7,350 nt of DNA from Oligoflexia bacterium (GTDB taxonomy: Bacteria > Bdellovibrionota > UBA1018 > CAIMNF01): the NCBI GenBank assembly GCA_903842755.1, contig CAIMNF010000323.1:1-7350 (forward strand). Direction: 5' to 3'. The position numbers were made by a program, and so were the translations under genes. The first letter of the stretch is position 1; each line of letters starts with the position of its first letter. Below the pieces are notes generated by a model. It was not told the origin of the DNA, ran no database searches, and saw only the letters and a program-made list of their open reading frames with translations. Shown here in pieces: positions 1-6,467 of the stretch.

Positions 1-718
1 AGTACTGCACCTCAAAACCTTCGGCAGTTAAACGGGCCTTTGCATTAGCCAACGCAATTGCAGGTTCTGTCCCTGTTTGTATTTCGTACTTTACCGCCGA
101 TAACGCTTCGTAAATTTTCGGTGCGCGTTGGGTGCGGTCGTGCTCGGTTAAAAAAACGTTGCGTGAGCTTAATGCAAGACCGCTTTCTTCGCGGACGGTT
201 GGAATACCAATCACTTTAACCCTTAAGTTTAGGTCTTTGACCATTTGCTGGATGACCAAAAACTGTTGGGCATCCTTGAGTCCAAAGTAAGAGCGGGTGG
301 GCTCAACCAAGTTAAAAAGTTTTAGAACGATGGTCGTCACGCCACGGAAATGGCCGGGTCTGGATTGTCCACACAAGGGTTGGCTAACGGCTTCTTCGGT
401 CACATAGGTGGAGTAGCCTTTCGGATAGAGCTCGTCTACATTGGGGGCAAAGACCACGTCAACGCCTTGGGTCTCGGCAATCTGGATATCCGAGGCTAGG
501 GTTCTTGGGTACTTGGATAAGTCCTCTTTAGGGCCAAATTGAGTGGGATTTACGAATACCGAAAGAACAGTGAGCTCATTATCTTTGACCGATTCTTGGA
601 GCAATTTGGCGTGACCTGCATGCAAGGCTCCCATCGTCGGAACAAAGCCGATGGACTTTCCTTGTTGTGCTGCCCTCCAGGCGTGGAGCTCTGCTCGGGT
701 GTGGAAAACGTGAATCAT
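1..718 (-). CDS. panC: Pantothenate synthetase (pantoate--beta-alanine ligase), C-terminus cut by window edge
   Basis: PanC condenses pantoate and beta-alanine to pantothenate in the cytoplasm, using ATP through a pantoyl-adenylate. The minus-strand frame starts at the ATG at 716-718 and stays open for 239 codons to the left edge, so roughly the last 40 residues and the stop lie outside. Family marks seen: PTMGALHAGH near residues 27-36 holding the HxGH nucleotide-binding motif (His33, His36), NPTQFGP at 57-63, SRPGHFRGV at 119-127, FGLKDAQQ at 145-152 with the expected ATP-binding lysine (Lys148), and ALSSRN at 182-187, the KMSKS-like loop. The loop is preceded by ESG where the family usually has DG. 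The start lies 3 bases after the coaBC stop, with a modest GGAG inside the end of coaBC, so translation is probably coupled. It is the last operon gene visible here; whether panD follows cannot be seen. Confidence 0.96.
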   Translation of the reverse strand, partial: MIHVFHTRAELHAWRAAQQGKSIGFVPTMGALHAGHAKLLQESVKDNELTVLSVFVNPTQFGPKEDLSKYPRTLASDIQIAETQGVDVVFAPNVDELYPKGYSTYVTEEAVSQPLCGQSRPGHFRGVTTIVLKLFNLVEPTRSYFGLKDAQQFLVIQQMVKDLNLRVKVIGIPTVREESGLALSSRNVFLTEHDRTQRAPKIYEALSAVKYEIQTGTEPAIALANAKARLTAEGFEVQY

Positions 719-721
719 CGA

Positions 722-1933
722 TTAGTCTAGCTCCAATGCTTGAATGAGATGGAATGCGAGCTCGTGTTTATTTTGAGTCTTAAATTCTTGGATTTTTGAA
801 TCGGTGACCAAAAAGCCTGCGTTTAAATCGCCTTCGAATCCTGAGCCTTGCTCCTGCACCGGATTAACAAACACTGCGTCGCAGTTTTTGTTTTTGAGTT
901 TTTTTTTGGCGTTTTGAATAAAATTTTCTGTTTCGGCGGCAAAGCCTAAAATAAATTGGTCTTTGGTTTTCATTTCTCCCACTGCTTTGAGGATGTCCAC
1001 TGTGGGACTAACGGGAATTGCACCATCGATGCGATCTTTTTTGATTTTCTGTTCCGAATAATGTTCAAACTCAATATCCAGTACTGCGGCGGTAGAAAAA
1101 AACAAATCACAGCGGGGAAAAGCTTCGAGAACAGCTCCGGCCATTTCGTCCGTTGTGGAAACTCTGGAGATTTGCGCAAGTCTTGGCAACGGTACTTGGG
1201 TTGGTCCCGCGATGACGTGGACATGATAACCTGCTTGGACGGCTGCAAAGGCAAGGGCCGAGCCCATTTTTCCGCTGGAACGATTGGTAAAGTAGCGGAC
1301 GGGGTCCAGATAGGAGCGGGTGGGGCCCAGGTTAATTAAAAGCGATTTTTGCTTTCCTTTTTCGCAGAAGGCTCCGGCACAATGTTCAAGCAGGTCTAAA
1401 GGCTCCATCATGCGTCCGACGCCTTCGTCCCCGCAAGCCGCTGTTCCGTGGACCGGACTGAGCAGGGTATAGCCATAGGAAATCAGCTTAGAAAGATTCG
1501 ATTGGGTTGCAGGGTGGGCATACATGGTGGGATTCATTGCAGGCGCAATAAAAACGGGCGCTTTTGCGGCCAATAGTTCTGTGGTCAATAAACTTTGCCC
1601 AAGTCCTTGCGCCATTTCTGCGAGCGTATTTGCTGTGGCCGGAGCAACTAAAATTAAGTCTGCCCACCGCGCAAGTTCAATATGATTCATCGGCGAACCC
1701 GGTGTTCCCCACAGGCTTTGATATACCGGATTTTCGCTTAATGTTTCTAAGGTCAGGGGAGTGACAAAATGTTCAGCGGATTCGGTCAGAATCACTTTCA
1801 CTTCTGCACCACATTTTTTCAGGATTCGAACCAGGTCGACCGCTTTGAATGCAGCAATCGAGCCCGTCACTCCAAGGAGTATTTTTCGATTCTTAAAAAA
1901 ACCACGATACGCGTCGATCCAAAATTCATTCAT
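722..1933 (-). CDS. coaBC: Bifunctional phosphopantothenoylcysteine decarboxylase / phosphopantothenate--cysteine ligase
   Basis: This protein carries two consecutive steps of CoA synthesis: CTP-dependent joining of cysteine to 4-phosphopantothenate (CoaB, C-terminal half) and FMN-dependent decarboxylation to 4-phosphopantetheine (CoaC, N-terminal half). Numbering from the ATG at 1933 (403 residues): GVTGSIAAFK at 21-30 is the flavin-binding start, His84 lies in NHIELARWADL, APAMN is at 130-134, and ACGDEGVGRM at 166-175 carries the active-site Cys167. The CoaB half has GPTR, NRSSGKMG at 217-224, QKIKK at 295-299 and GFAAETE at 330-336. Two usually well-kept CoaB stretches differ: AAVADYRP reads AAVLDIEF, and the late AND motif reads VNP. 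The frame extends to a TTG at 1948, but an AAGGA at 1950-1954 lies only 1 base from it. The ATG at 1933 overlaps the coaX stop by 8 bases; an in-frame TTG at 1939 has better spacing (10 bases). The start is therefore uncertain by a few codons. Confidence 0.96.
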   Translation of the reverse strand: MNEFWIDAYRGFFKNRKILLGVTGSIAAFKAVDLVRILKKCGAEVKVILTESAEHFVTPLTLETLSENPVYQSLWGTPGSPMNHIELARWADLILVAPATANTLAEMAQGLGQSLLTTELLAAKAPVFIAPAMNPTMYAHPATQSNLSKLISYGYTLLSPVHGTAACGDEGVGRMMEPLDLLEHCAGAFCEKGKQKSLLINLGPTRSYLDPVRYFTNRSSGKMGSALAFAAVQAGYHVHVIAGPTQVPLPRLAQISRVSTTDEMAGAVLEAFPRCDLFFSTAAVLDIEFEHYSEQKIKKDRIDGAIPVSPTVDILKAVGEMKTKDQFILGFAAETENFIQNAKKKLKNKNCDAVFVNPVQEQGSGFEGDLNAGFLVTDSKIQEFKTQNKHELAFHLIQALELD

Positions 1934-2681
1934 AGGCAATTTGCTCAATTCCTTTTAGCGTAAGGTTGGGGTCGATCAGGCTGAGTTCTGGAATTAATGG
2001 TGCTAAAAGCGCAATATTTCCACCCGTTCCAATAAACGGCAGTTCGGTCTCTTCGATCTCGTTTTTGATAGATTGGTAAAGTCCGCGGATGGCATGGGAG
2101 GTCGCAAGCACAATTCCCGAAAGTAAGGCTTCTTCCGTATTCCGTCCAATCGCTGCGCGGGGTGCGCAAATTTCGATGGAGGGAAGTAGCGAGGTCTTCT
2201 CACTCAACACATCGCGCGAGAGGACGAGTCCCGGTAAAATGGAACCGCCTAAATATTCTCCGTCCCGATTCACTACGCACAAAGTAATCGCCGTACCCGA
2301 ATCCAGAATGACAAACGGCGGCTTTAGGGCGGCAAGTGCGGCCTTGATATTGACTAACCGATCGACGCCAACTTTATCCGGTTCTAAAGTTTTATTTTTG
2401 AGTCCGTGGATGGTGTTTGGCAAAATGCGGTGAATGCGCTCTACCCCAAATGTTTTTTCCAAAACAGGAGTAGCCCCGCGGACCACGGAGGCAATCCACA
2501 CTTGTTCGATGGTTTGGGTGACTTGACTTTGGATGCGATTTCCAAGTCCCGTCAATGGATGCGTGTCCACAAACCCTTTTTGAATGATTTTATTTTCGTG
2601 GGACAATCCCCAAGTGGTGGACGTGTTGCCTACGTCGAGTAAGAGTTTTACCGACACTGTTTTCTTAGCGGAGGAGCTCAC
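1926..2681 (-). CDS. coaX: Type III pantothenate kinase
   Basis: CoaX phosphorylates pantothenate with ATP, the first step from vitamin B5 to CoA. The type III enzyme belongs to the acetate/sugar kinase-like ASKHA fold, unrelated to CoaA, and is known to need a monovalent cation and to resist CoA feedback. Marks seen in 251 residues, close to the usual length: DVGNT at 16-20 (phosphate loop), VGVDR at 104-108 (usually G-A-D-R), DSGTAIT at 127-133, GGSILPG at 145-151, AIGRNTEEALLSG at 177-189, and a glycine-rich TGGN near 219-222. The start is a GTG at 2679-2681 that overlaps the panB stop as GTGA. A G-rich run at 2688-2692 lies 6 bases upstream. That run falls in a small hairpin, listed separately, which suggests translation depends on ribosomes finishing panB. 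The gene ends inside the first codons of coaBC. Confidence 0.95.
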   Translation of the reverse strand: MSSSAKKTVSVKLLLDVGNTSTTWGLSHENKIIQKGFVDTHPLTGLGNRIQSQVTQTIEQVWIASVVRGATPVLEKTFGVERIHRILPNTIHGLKNKTLEPDKVGVDRLVNIKAALAALKPPFVILDSGTAITLCVVNRDGEYLGGSILPGLVLSRDVLSEKTSLLPSIEICAPRAAIGRNTEEALLSGIVLATSHAIRGLYQSIKNEIEETELPFIGTGGNIALLAPLIPELSLIDPNLTLKGIEQIAYE

Positions 2682-3496
2682 CAGCTACCCCCAATCGGGG
2701 TACCCTTTGTGCGGGTCACGTAGGCCTGGATGGCTTCAATTAATGGAGCGCGGAATTGTCCTGTGGGTTCTACAAATTTGGGAGCCTTGCCTTCGGTTAG
2801 CCCCAAGAGATCATGCGTCACTAGGATTTGACCGTCGGCGGAATCTTGGCCAGAATTCGGTCCGGCACCAATCCCAATGGTGGGAATCGAAAGCGTGCGA
2901 GTGACTTCTAGACTAAGCGCGCTTTCTACGCATTCCAAGACGACGCTAAACGCGCCAGCGCGCTCTACAGCGCGCGCATTTTCAAGAATGACGTCGCGTT
3001 CGCTCGGAGTTTTGCCTTGAATTTTAAACCCACCCAACGCGTGTACGCTCTGAGGCGTAAGTCCAATGTGCGCCATGACTGGAATTCCCGCGCGGACGAT
3101 GGCGGCAATGGTTTCTTCCATTTCCAATCCACCTTCGAGTTTAATGGCCTCGGCTCCGGATTCTTTTAAAAATCGGCCGGCATTTCGAATCGCTTCTTCC
3201 TTTGAAATTTGGTAGGAAAGAAACGGCAAATCAGCGACCACCAGCGCCCGCTTTGCGCCGCGAGAAACGGCTCGCGTGTGGGCGAGCATGATCTCCATAG
3301 TGACCGGAAGAGTCGTGGTTTCGCCATAAATGACGTTCGCCAAAGAATCGCCTACAAGGATTAAATCCACGCCGGCCTCGTCGCACCAGCGCGCCATGGG
3401 GTAGTCGTATGCGGTGAGGCATGCAATTTTCTCTTTGCCTTTTTTTGCTCGGATTTGGGGAACGGTTACTTTTTTTAATTCAACGTGAGTGCTCAT
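2678..3496 (-). CDS. panB: 3-methyl-2-oxobutanoate hydroxymethyltransferase (ketopantoate hydroxymethyltransferase)
   Basis: PanB transfers a hydroxymethyl group from 5,10-methylene-tetrahydrofolate to 2-ketoisovalerate, giving ketopantoate, the committed step of pantothenate synthesis. It is a cytoplasmic TIM-barrel enzyme. The 272-residue product is close to the usual length. Visible marks: LTAYDYPMAR at 27-36, VGDSLANVIYG at 48-58 with metal ligand Asp50, ADLPF at 88-92 with metal ligand Asp89, KLEGG at 119-123 with Glu121, HIGLTPQ at 143-149, VLECVE at 187-191 with the catalytic Glu189, PTIGIGAG at 205-212 and DGQILVTHDLLGL at 221-233. Between GAG and DGQ there are 8 residues where the family usually has 3, an unusual insertion near the active site. 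The ATG at 3494-3496 lies inside the end of the upstream reductase gene (17-base overlap), with a weak GAAAGAAG ribosome site 6 bases upstream. Confidence 0.97.
   Translation of the reverse strand: MSTHVELKKVTVPQIRAKKGKEKIACLTAYDYPMARWCDEAGVDLILVGDSLANVIYGETTTLPVTMEIMLAHTRAVSRGAKRALVVADLPFLSYQISKEEAIRNAGRFLKESGAEAIKLEGGLEMEETIAAIVRAGIPVMAHIGLTPQSVHALGGFKIQGKTPSERDVILENARAVERAGAFSVVLECVESALSLEVTRTLSIPTIGIGAGPNSGQDSADGQILVTHDLLGLTEGKAPKFVEPTGQFRAPLIEAIQAYVTRTKGTPIGGSW
2686..2702 (-). promoter_or_regulatory. Small hairpin covering the coaX ribosome binding site
   Basis: On the transcript strand, UACCCC (2702-2697) can pair perfectly with GGGGUA (2691-2686) around a 5-base loop GAUUG. Four of the five G bases of the putative coaX Shine-Dalgarno run (2688-2692) are in the stem, and the GTG start follows 4 bases after the stem. 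The element sits in the last codons of panB. A ribosome finishing panB would melt it, so coaX translation may be coupled to panB translation. The pairing is read from the sequence; the regulatory role is inferred. Confidence 0.4.
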
Positions 3497-4484
3497 GAAA
3501 TGCTTCTTTCAAATTGGATTTCCATTGGGAATCATTTTGTAAATTTTTTAGAAAAGTCCCATTCAGAACTTCCTGTGCTTGGGTGTGCAACACAGAAGGC
3601 AGTCCATGGGCTAAAAAACGTTCACGCATCATCACTGCGCCCGCTTTTGCTGAATCACTGATGGCCTCAATGGTTGCTGCTAGGCCTCGTTTTCGGAGTA
3701 CATTGACGATCAGGCCTAGTTCAGTAATGCATTCTTCTTGAATCAGTGCTTCGGGCACTCCGGCGGCTTGCATTTCTTGGATCGTCCATTCCAATAAAGA
3801 AAATAAGCCACCGCACAGTAAGAGTTGTTCGGAAATAAGGTCGCCCACGGTTTCTTGTTCAAACGTGGCTGGGATTAGATGTTCCGCTTTAAACCCGAGA
3901 CCTTCGGTGGCTAATGAAAGAATTTGCGCTCGGGCCTCCGGATTCGCCGTAAAAAGAGCAGCTTTTAGCGTGTGAGACGGAGAGCGGGAATTAGGCTGTG
4001 AGGCACGCGCGTGGACGATGGCCTCACGGAGTTCAGGCCCGATGGCCTTTGGCGCCAGCAAATTTAAAGTATGCAGCGGGTTCCGTGCGGCAGTGCCCTC
4101 GGAATTTTTTTCAATAGATTTGCTCCAAACCGCAAAACCGTGAAGAAAAACTAAATTTATTTTCTTTGGAATGGCCGCCAAATACCGTTCATACACTTCT
4201 CCGATGACTCGATCGGGGCAGCTTAAAATGACGCTATCGTTTTCATTGATTTGTGCAGCGAGAGCGGAAAGTTCTTGGGCGGGAATATTAGCCGCTTTGC
4301 ACTTTTCAAAGGACGGGCTTCCGGCTTGAAGATAGACGATTGCTTTAAATCCCGCTTCAAGGAGTGAAGGAGCGATGGCTTTTCCCTGCCCTCCAAAACC
4401 AATGAGGTGGTAAGCCATTAAAGAGTTGAAAGAACGAGTAGGTCCGGTATGATCTGCATGATGCGGGAGTTTTCCGTTTTCCAT
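3480..4484 (-). CDS. Divergent ketol-acid reductoisomerase (IlvC)-like protein; candidate ketopantoate reductase
   Basis: Full-length relative of class I ketol-acid reductoisomerase, with an N-terminal NADPH-binding Rossmann domain and a C-terminal knotted helical domain. Visible marks (334-residue numbering): GFGGQGKA at 29-36, GSPSFEK at 55-61 keeping two serines of the 2'-phosphate loop, PD at 90-91, HGF at 115-117 with the expected active-site histidine, APK at 144-146, FEQETVGDLISEQLLLCGG at 208-226 keeping metal ligands Asp215 and Glu219, EECITEL at 250-256 keeping Glu251 and Glu255, and ISDSA at 275-279. Typical APKGPGH reads APKAIGP, and TAEYG reads SAKAG. No other branched-chain amino acid gene is nearby. 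It leads a pantothenate operon and overlaps panB by 17 bases. IlvC is known to reduce ketopantoate in other bacteria, so I infer a PanE substitute; a true IlvC feeding ketoisovalerate remains possible. The start is uncertain: the first 22 residues match nothing in the family, and an ATG at 4418 (residue 23) would free space for both divergent promoters, though it lacks a ribosome site. Confidence 0.85.
   Translation of the reverse strand: MENGKLPHHADHTGPTRSFNSLMAYHLIGFGGQGKAIAPSLLEAGFKAIVYLQAGSPSFEKCKAANIPAQELSALAAQINENDSVILSCPDRVIGEVYERYLAAIPKKINLVFLHGFAVWSKSIEKNSEGTAARNPLHTLNLLAPKAIGPELREAIVHARASQPNSRSPSHTLKAALFTANPEARAQILSLATEGLGFKAEHLIPATFEQETVGDLISEQLLLCGGLFSLLEWTIQEMQAAGVPEALIQEECITELGLIVNVLRKRGLAATIEAISDSAKAGAVMMRERFLAHGLPSVLHTQAQEVLNGTFLKNLQNDSQWKSNLKEAFHEHSR
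4426..4453 (+). promoter_or_regulatory. Predicted sigma70-type promoter for queA
   Basis: TTGAAA at 4426-4431 and TATGAT at 4448-4453 are separated by 16 bases, five of six consensus matches in each hexamer. Transcription would begin near 4460, giving a leader of about 59 bases before the queA ATG. The promoter lies within the first codons of the divergent reductase frame if that gene starts at 4484, or just upstream of it if it starts at 4418. Confidence 0.55.
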
Positions 4485-4491
4485 TTATGCA

Positions 4492-4520
4492 GTTATCCCG
4501 TATTTTTAGGCTTAAGTCAT
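4492..4520 (-). promoter_or_regulatory. Weak predicted promoter for the pantothenate/CoA operon
   Basis: Read on the minus strand, ATGACT (4520-4515) and GATAAC (4497-4492) are separated by 17 bases, with four of six consensus matches each. Transcription would begin near 4485, almost on the ATG at 4484. The first gene would then be leaderless, or start at 4418 with a leader of about 67 bases. The match is modest and could be chance. Confidence 0.25.
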
Positions 4521-5733
4521 GCAGATTCACCCTAATTTTTTACTTTCTTCCTATCACTTCGATCTGCCCGAGGACCGGATTGCGCACGAGGCGCTTGCGC
4601 AGCGGGACCAGGCGCGCTTGTTGGTGGTGCGCACAAAGGCTACCGCGAAAGCGCCAGGCCATCGCTCAACGAACGGAATAGAGTCTTACGTCCTGGAACA
4701 TAAAAAGGTAGCCGATTTGCCTGAACTCCTTCCGGCGGGGGCAATGTTAGTGGTGAACAATACCGAAGTGATCCGGGCGCGACTGTTGGGGCACCGAATT
4801 CTGAAGGACGGCACAATCGGCGGAAAAGTAGAGTTTTTTTTGATCAAAAAAGTTTCGGACACCGAACATATCTGGCAAGGCATGATGAAATCTTCCGCTC
4901 ATATTGAACCTGGATTTGAATTTGTTATTGAAGGTGCAGTTCCGGAGCAATCTTTAAAAGGTGTGGTATTAAAACGAGACGAGCAACTCCATCAAGGCGT
5001 GCTTTACCATGCGCGGTTTGACCACGATCCAACCGCCCTGAATCTGGGCGAGGTTCCTTTGCCTCCGTACATTGTGGCTCGGCGAAAGGCGGTTGCTCCA
5101 CCGATTGCGGCCGAAAATGAATGGAAAACCTATAACACCGTATACTCCAAAGTGCCGGGATCGGTAGCGGCTCCAACAGCGGGAAGGCACTTTACTAGCG
5201 ATTTAATTCAGCGGCTGAAAAAACACCAAATCACGTGGTGCGAGGTGACGTTGCACGTCGGTATCGGCACCTTTAGACCGGTGCAATGCCCAGATATTCG
5301 CGACCATGTAATGCATCCAGAGACCGCGATAGTTTCACCCGAGGTTGCGGCGCAGATCAACGAAGCATTGCAGGCAGGGCGACCGGTCATTGCCGTTGGA
5401 ACGACTTCGGCGCGAACACTGGAGGGCATGGCGATAGGACCATCTTCTGAAGTGCAAGGTGCGCGGTGGAACGGCTCCGTAAAAGTTGCAGCCGGCGAGC
5501 GAGACCTTGATTTGTTTATTTACCCCCACGGCGATGAAGGAAAGGGAGGGCATCACTGGAAAGTCGTCCAAGGGTTGTTGACCAATTTTCATTTGCCGGA
5601 AAGTTCACTCTTGATGATGGTCAGTAGCTTTATCGGCAGTCGTGAAATTGCGTTAAAGATTTATGAGGAAGCGATTCGACTTCAATACCGTTTTTACAGC
5701 TATGGTGACGCCATGCTTATTTTACCCGAATAA
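4519..5733 (+). CDS. queA: S-adenosylmethionine:tRNA ribosyltransferase-isomerase
   Basis: QueA moves and isomerises the ribosyl part of S-adenosylmethionine onto preQ1 at the wobble base (position 34) of certain tRNAs, making epoxyqueuosine in queuosine synthesis. Marks seen: LPEDRIAHEAL near 16-26, RDQARLLVV at 29-37, VVNNTEVIRARLLG at 78-91, GGKVEFFL at 101-108, PLPPYI at 180-185, YNTVYS at 205-210, PGSVAAPTAGRHFT at 213-226, VTLHVGIGTFRPV at 243-255, AVGTTSARTLE at 292-302, GLLTNFHLPESSLL at 352-365 and YRFYSYGDAML at 390-400. At 404 residues it is about 50 longer than typical QueA (about 350). Extra residues lie near 39-54, 92-100, 305-327 and 337-347. The usual PTAGLHFT has Arg for Leu, and the usual YPGY-F stretch is replaced by a Gly/His-rich segment. 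An AGG 8 bases before the ATG is a modest ribosome site. The hydrolase gene follows 11 bases later. Confidence 0.95.
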   Translation: MQIHPNFLLSSYHFDLPEDRIAHEALAQRDQARLLVVRTKATAKAPGHRSTNGIESYVLEHKKVADLPELLPAGAMLVVNNTEVIRARLLGHRILKDGTIGGKVEFFLIKKVSDTEHIWQGMMKSSAHIEPGFEFVIEGAVPEQSLKGVVLKRDEQLHQGVLYHARFDHDPTALNLGEVPLPPYIVARRKAVAPPIAAENEWKTYNTVYSKVPGSVAAPTAGRHFTSDLIQRLKKHQITWCEVTLHVGIGTFRPVQCPDIRDHVMHPETAIVSPEVAAQINEALQAGRPVIAVGTTSARTLEGMAIGPSSEVQGARWNGSVKVAAGERDLDLFIYPHGDEGKGGHHWKVVQGLLTNFHLPESSLLMMVSSFIGSREIALKIYEEAIRLQYRFYSYGDAMLILPE

Positions 5734-5738
5734 AGGAA
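5733..5738 (+). promoter_or_regulatory. Strong ribosome binding site of the MBL-fold hydrolase gene
   Basis: AAGGAA begins at the last base of the queA stop codon and lies 6 bases upstream of the ATG at 5745. It is the clearest Shine-Dalgarno site in the window and fixes that start. Independent loading here would let the hydrolase be made well even if queA is poorly translated. Confidence 0.8.
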
Positions 5739-5744
5739 CATTTT

Positions 5745-6434
5745 ATGAAATTCATTCAAAAAACTCTGCCGGTGGGTGCCTTTCAGTGCAATTGCCAGAT
5801 TCTGGTCTGCCCCGAAACGTTCGAAACGGTCCTTGTCGATCCCGGCGACGAAGCCGATCAAATCTTAAAATCCTTAACGCAACTGGAGGCTGATTTTAAG
5901 ATTAAATTAAAGGTAAAAGCACTGTTCCACACGCACGCGCATTTTGATCATATTGGAGGTTCACGGGGAGTAAAGCAGGGCCTATTGCAAAATGGCCTGG
6001 GAGTCGTGCCTGAAATTTACTTACACCGCGAGGACCTTTTTATATACCAGATGTTAAAGCCAGCGGGGCAGCGATTTGGTTTTTCGTATGAGGACCCTTT
6101 GCCTGTGGATCAGTTTTTTGAGGATGAGCAGCTGCTCAAATTCGGCTCCCTCCGCTTTAAAGTGATCCACACCCCCGGCCACTCACCTGGTGGCGTTTGT
6201 TTTAATTTGCACGAGGATCATGCGGCCGGTATCCCCGAAATTGTTTTTACGGGCGACACTTTATTTAAACAAAGCATTGGGCGCACTGATCTTTGGGGCG
6301 CAAATTCCGATCAACTGTTTGCAAGCATTCGCAATCGGTTACTGACCTTAGATGGCGATACGGTTGCCTGGCCAGGGCATGGTCCAATGACCCGAATTGG
6401 CGAGGAAAAGCGATCTAACCCTTTCCTTTCGTAG
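5745..6434 (+). CDS. Metallo-beta-lactamase-fold hydrolase, glyoxalase II-like (YcbL/GloC type)
   Basis: Soluble zinc hydrolase of the metallo-beta-lactamase fold. Relatives of this compact type hydrolyse thioesters such as S-lactoylglutathione, though the true substrate here is unknown. Metal-binding motifs are complete in the 229 residues: HTHAHFDHIGG at 62-72 (His64, His66, Asp68, His69), HTPGHSPGG at 142-150 (His146), GDTLF at 170-174 (bridging Asp171) and PGHGPMTRIGEEK at 210-222 (His212). The ending GEEKRSNPF is typical of this subgroup, which lacks the C-terminal helical domain of classical GloB; the length fits the short form. No signal peptide is apparent. It follows queA by 11 bases and likely shares its transcript. 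No functional link to queuosine is obvious, so the pairing may only be positional. Confidence 0.9.
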   Translation: MKFIQKTLPVGAFQCNCQILVCPETFETVLVDPGDEADQILKSLTQLEADFKIKLKVKALFHTHAHFDHIGGSRGVKQGLLQNGLGVVPEIYLHREDLFIYQMLKPAGQRFGFSYEDPLPVDQFFEDEQLLKFGSLRFKVIHTPGHSPGGVCFNLHEDHAAGIPEIVFTGDTLFKQSIGRTDLWGANSDQLFASIRNRLLTLDGDTVAWPGHGPMTRIGEEKRSNPFLS

Positions 6435-6467
6435 CAGCCCTATTCGGAACGGATGCTCTTTGCGGAA
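6435..6467. other. Convergent intergenic gap without a clear terminator
   Basis: These 33 bases separate the ends of two converging genes. Only an imperfect ATTC/GAAT inverted repeat is visible, with no GC-rich stem and T-run. I see no supported terminator; termination for either unit may occur inside the opposing gene or be Rho-dependent. Confidence 0.5.

Noticed and set aside
899..907. Run of nine T (nine A in the coaBC message)
   Set aside because: Could be a slippage site, but it encodes a Lys-rich stretch expected in this part of CoaB and the frame is intact; no evidence for phase variation.
956..1339. 127-codon plus-strand open frame opposite coaBC
   Set aside because: It is antisense to conserved CoaB sequence, has no recognisable product and no clear ribosome site; it is a shadow of the real gene.
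2089..2433. 114-codon plus-strand open frame opposite coaX
   Set aside because: Lies wholly antisense to conserved CoaX motifs, with low-complexity, unconvincing protein sequence.
2584..2904. 106-codon plus-strand open frame across the coaX/panB junction
   Set aside because: Antisense to two well-supported genes; no family resemblance.
2917..2980. Clustered GCGCGC repeats
   Set aside because: They fall in panB codons for Ala- and Arg-rich helices around the catalytic Glu region; no regular spacing, so codon use explains them.
4836..4851. Perfect 16-base palindrome TTTTTTGATCAAAAAA inside queA
   Set aside because: Looks like an operator or hairpin, but it is fully explained by codons for FFLIKK in a conserved strand and is in mid-gene; probably chance.
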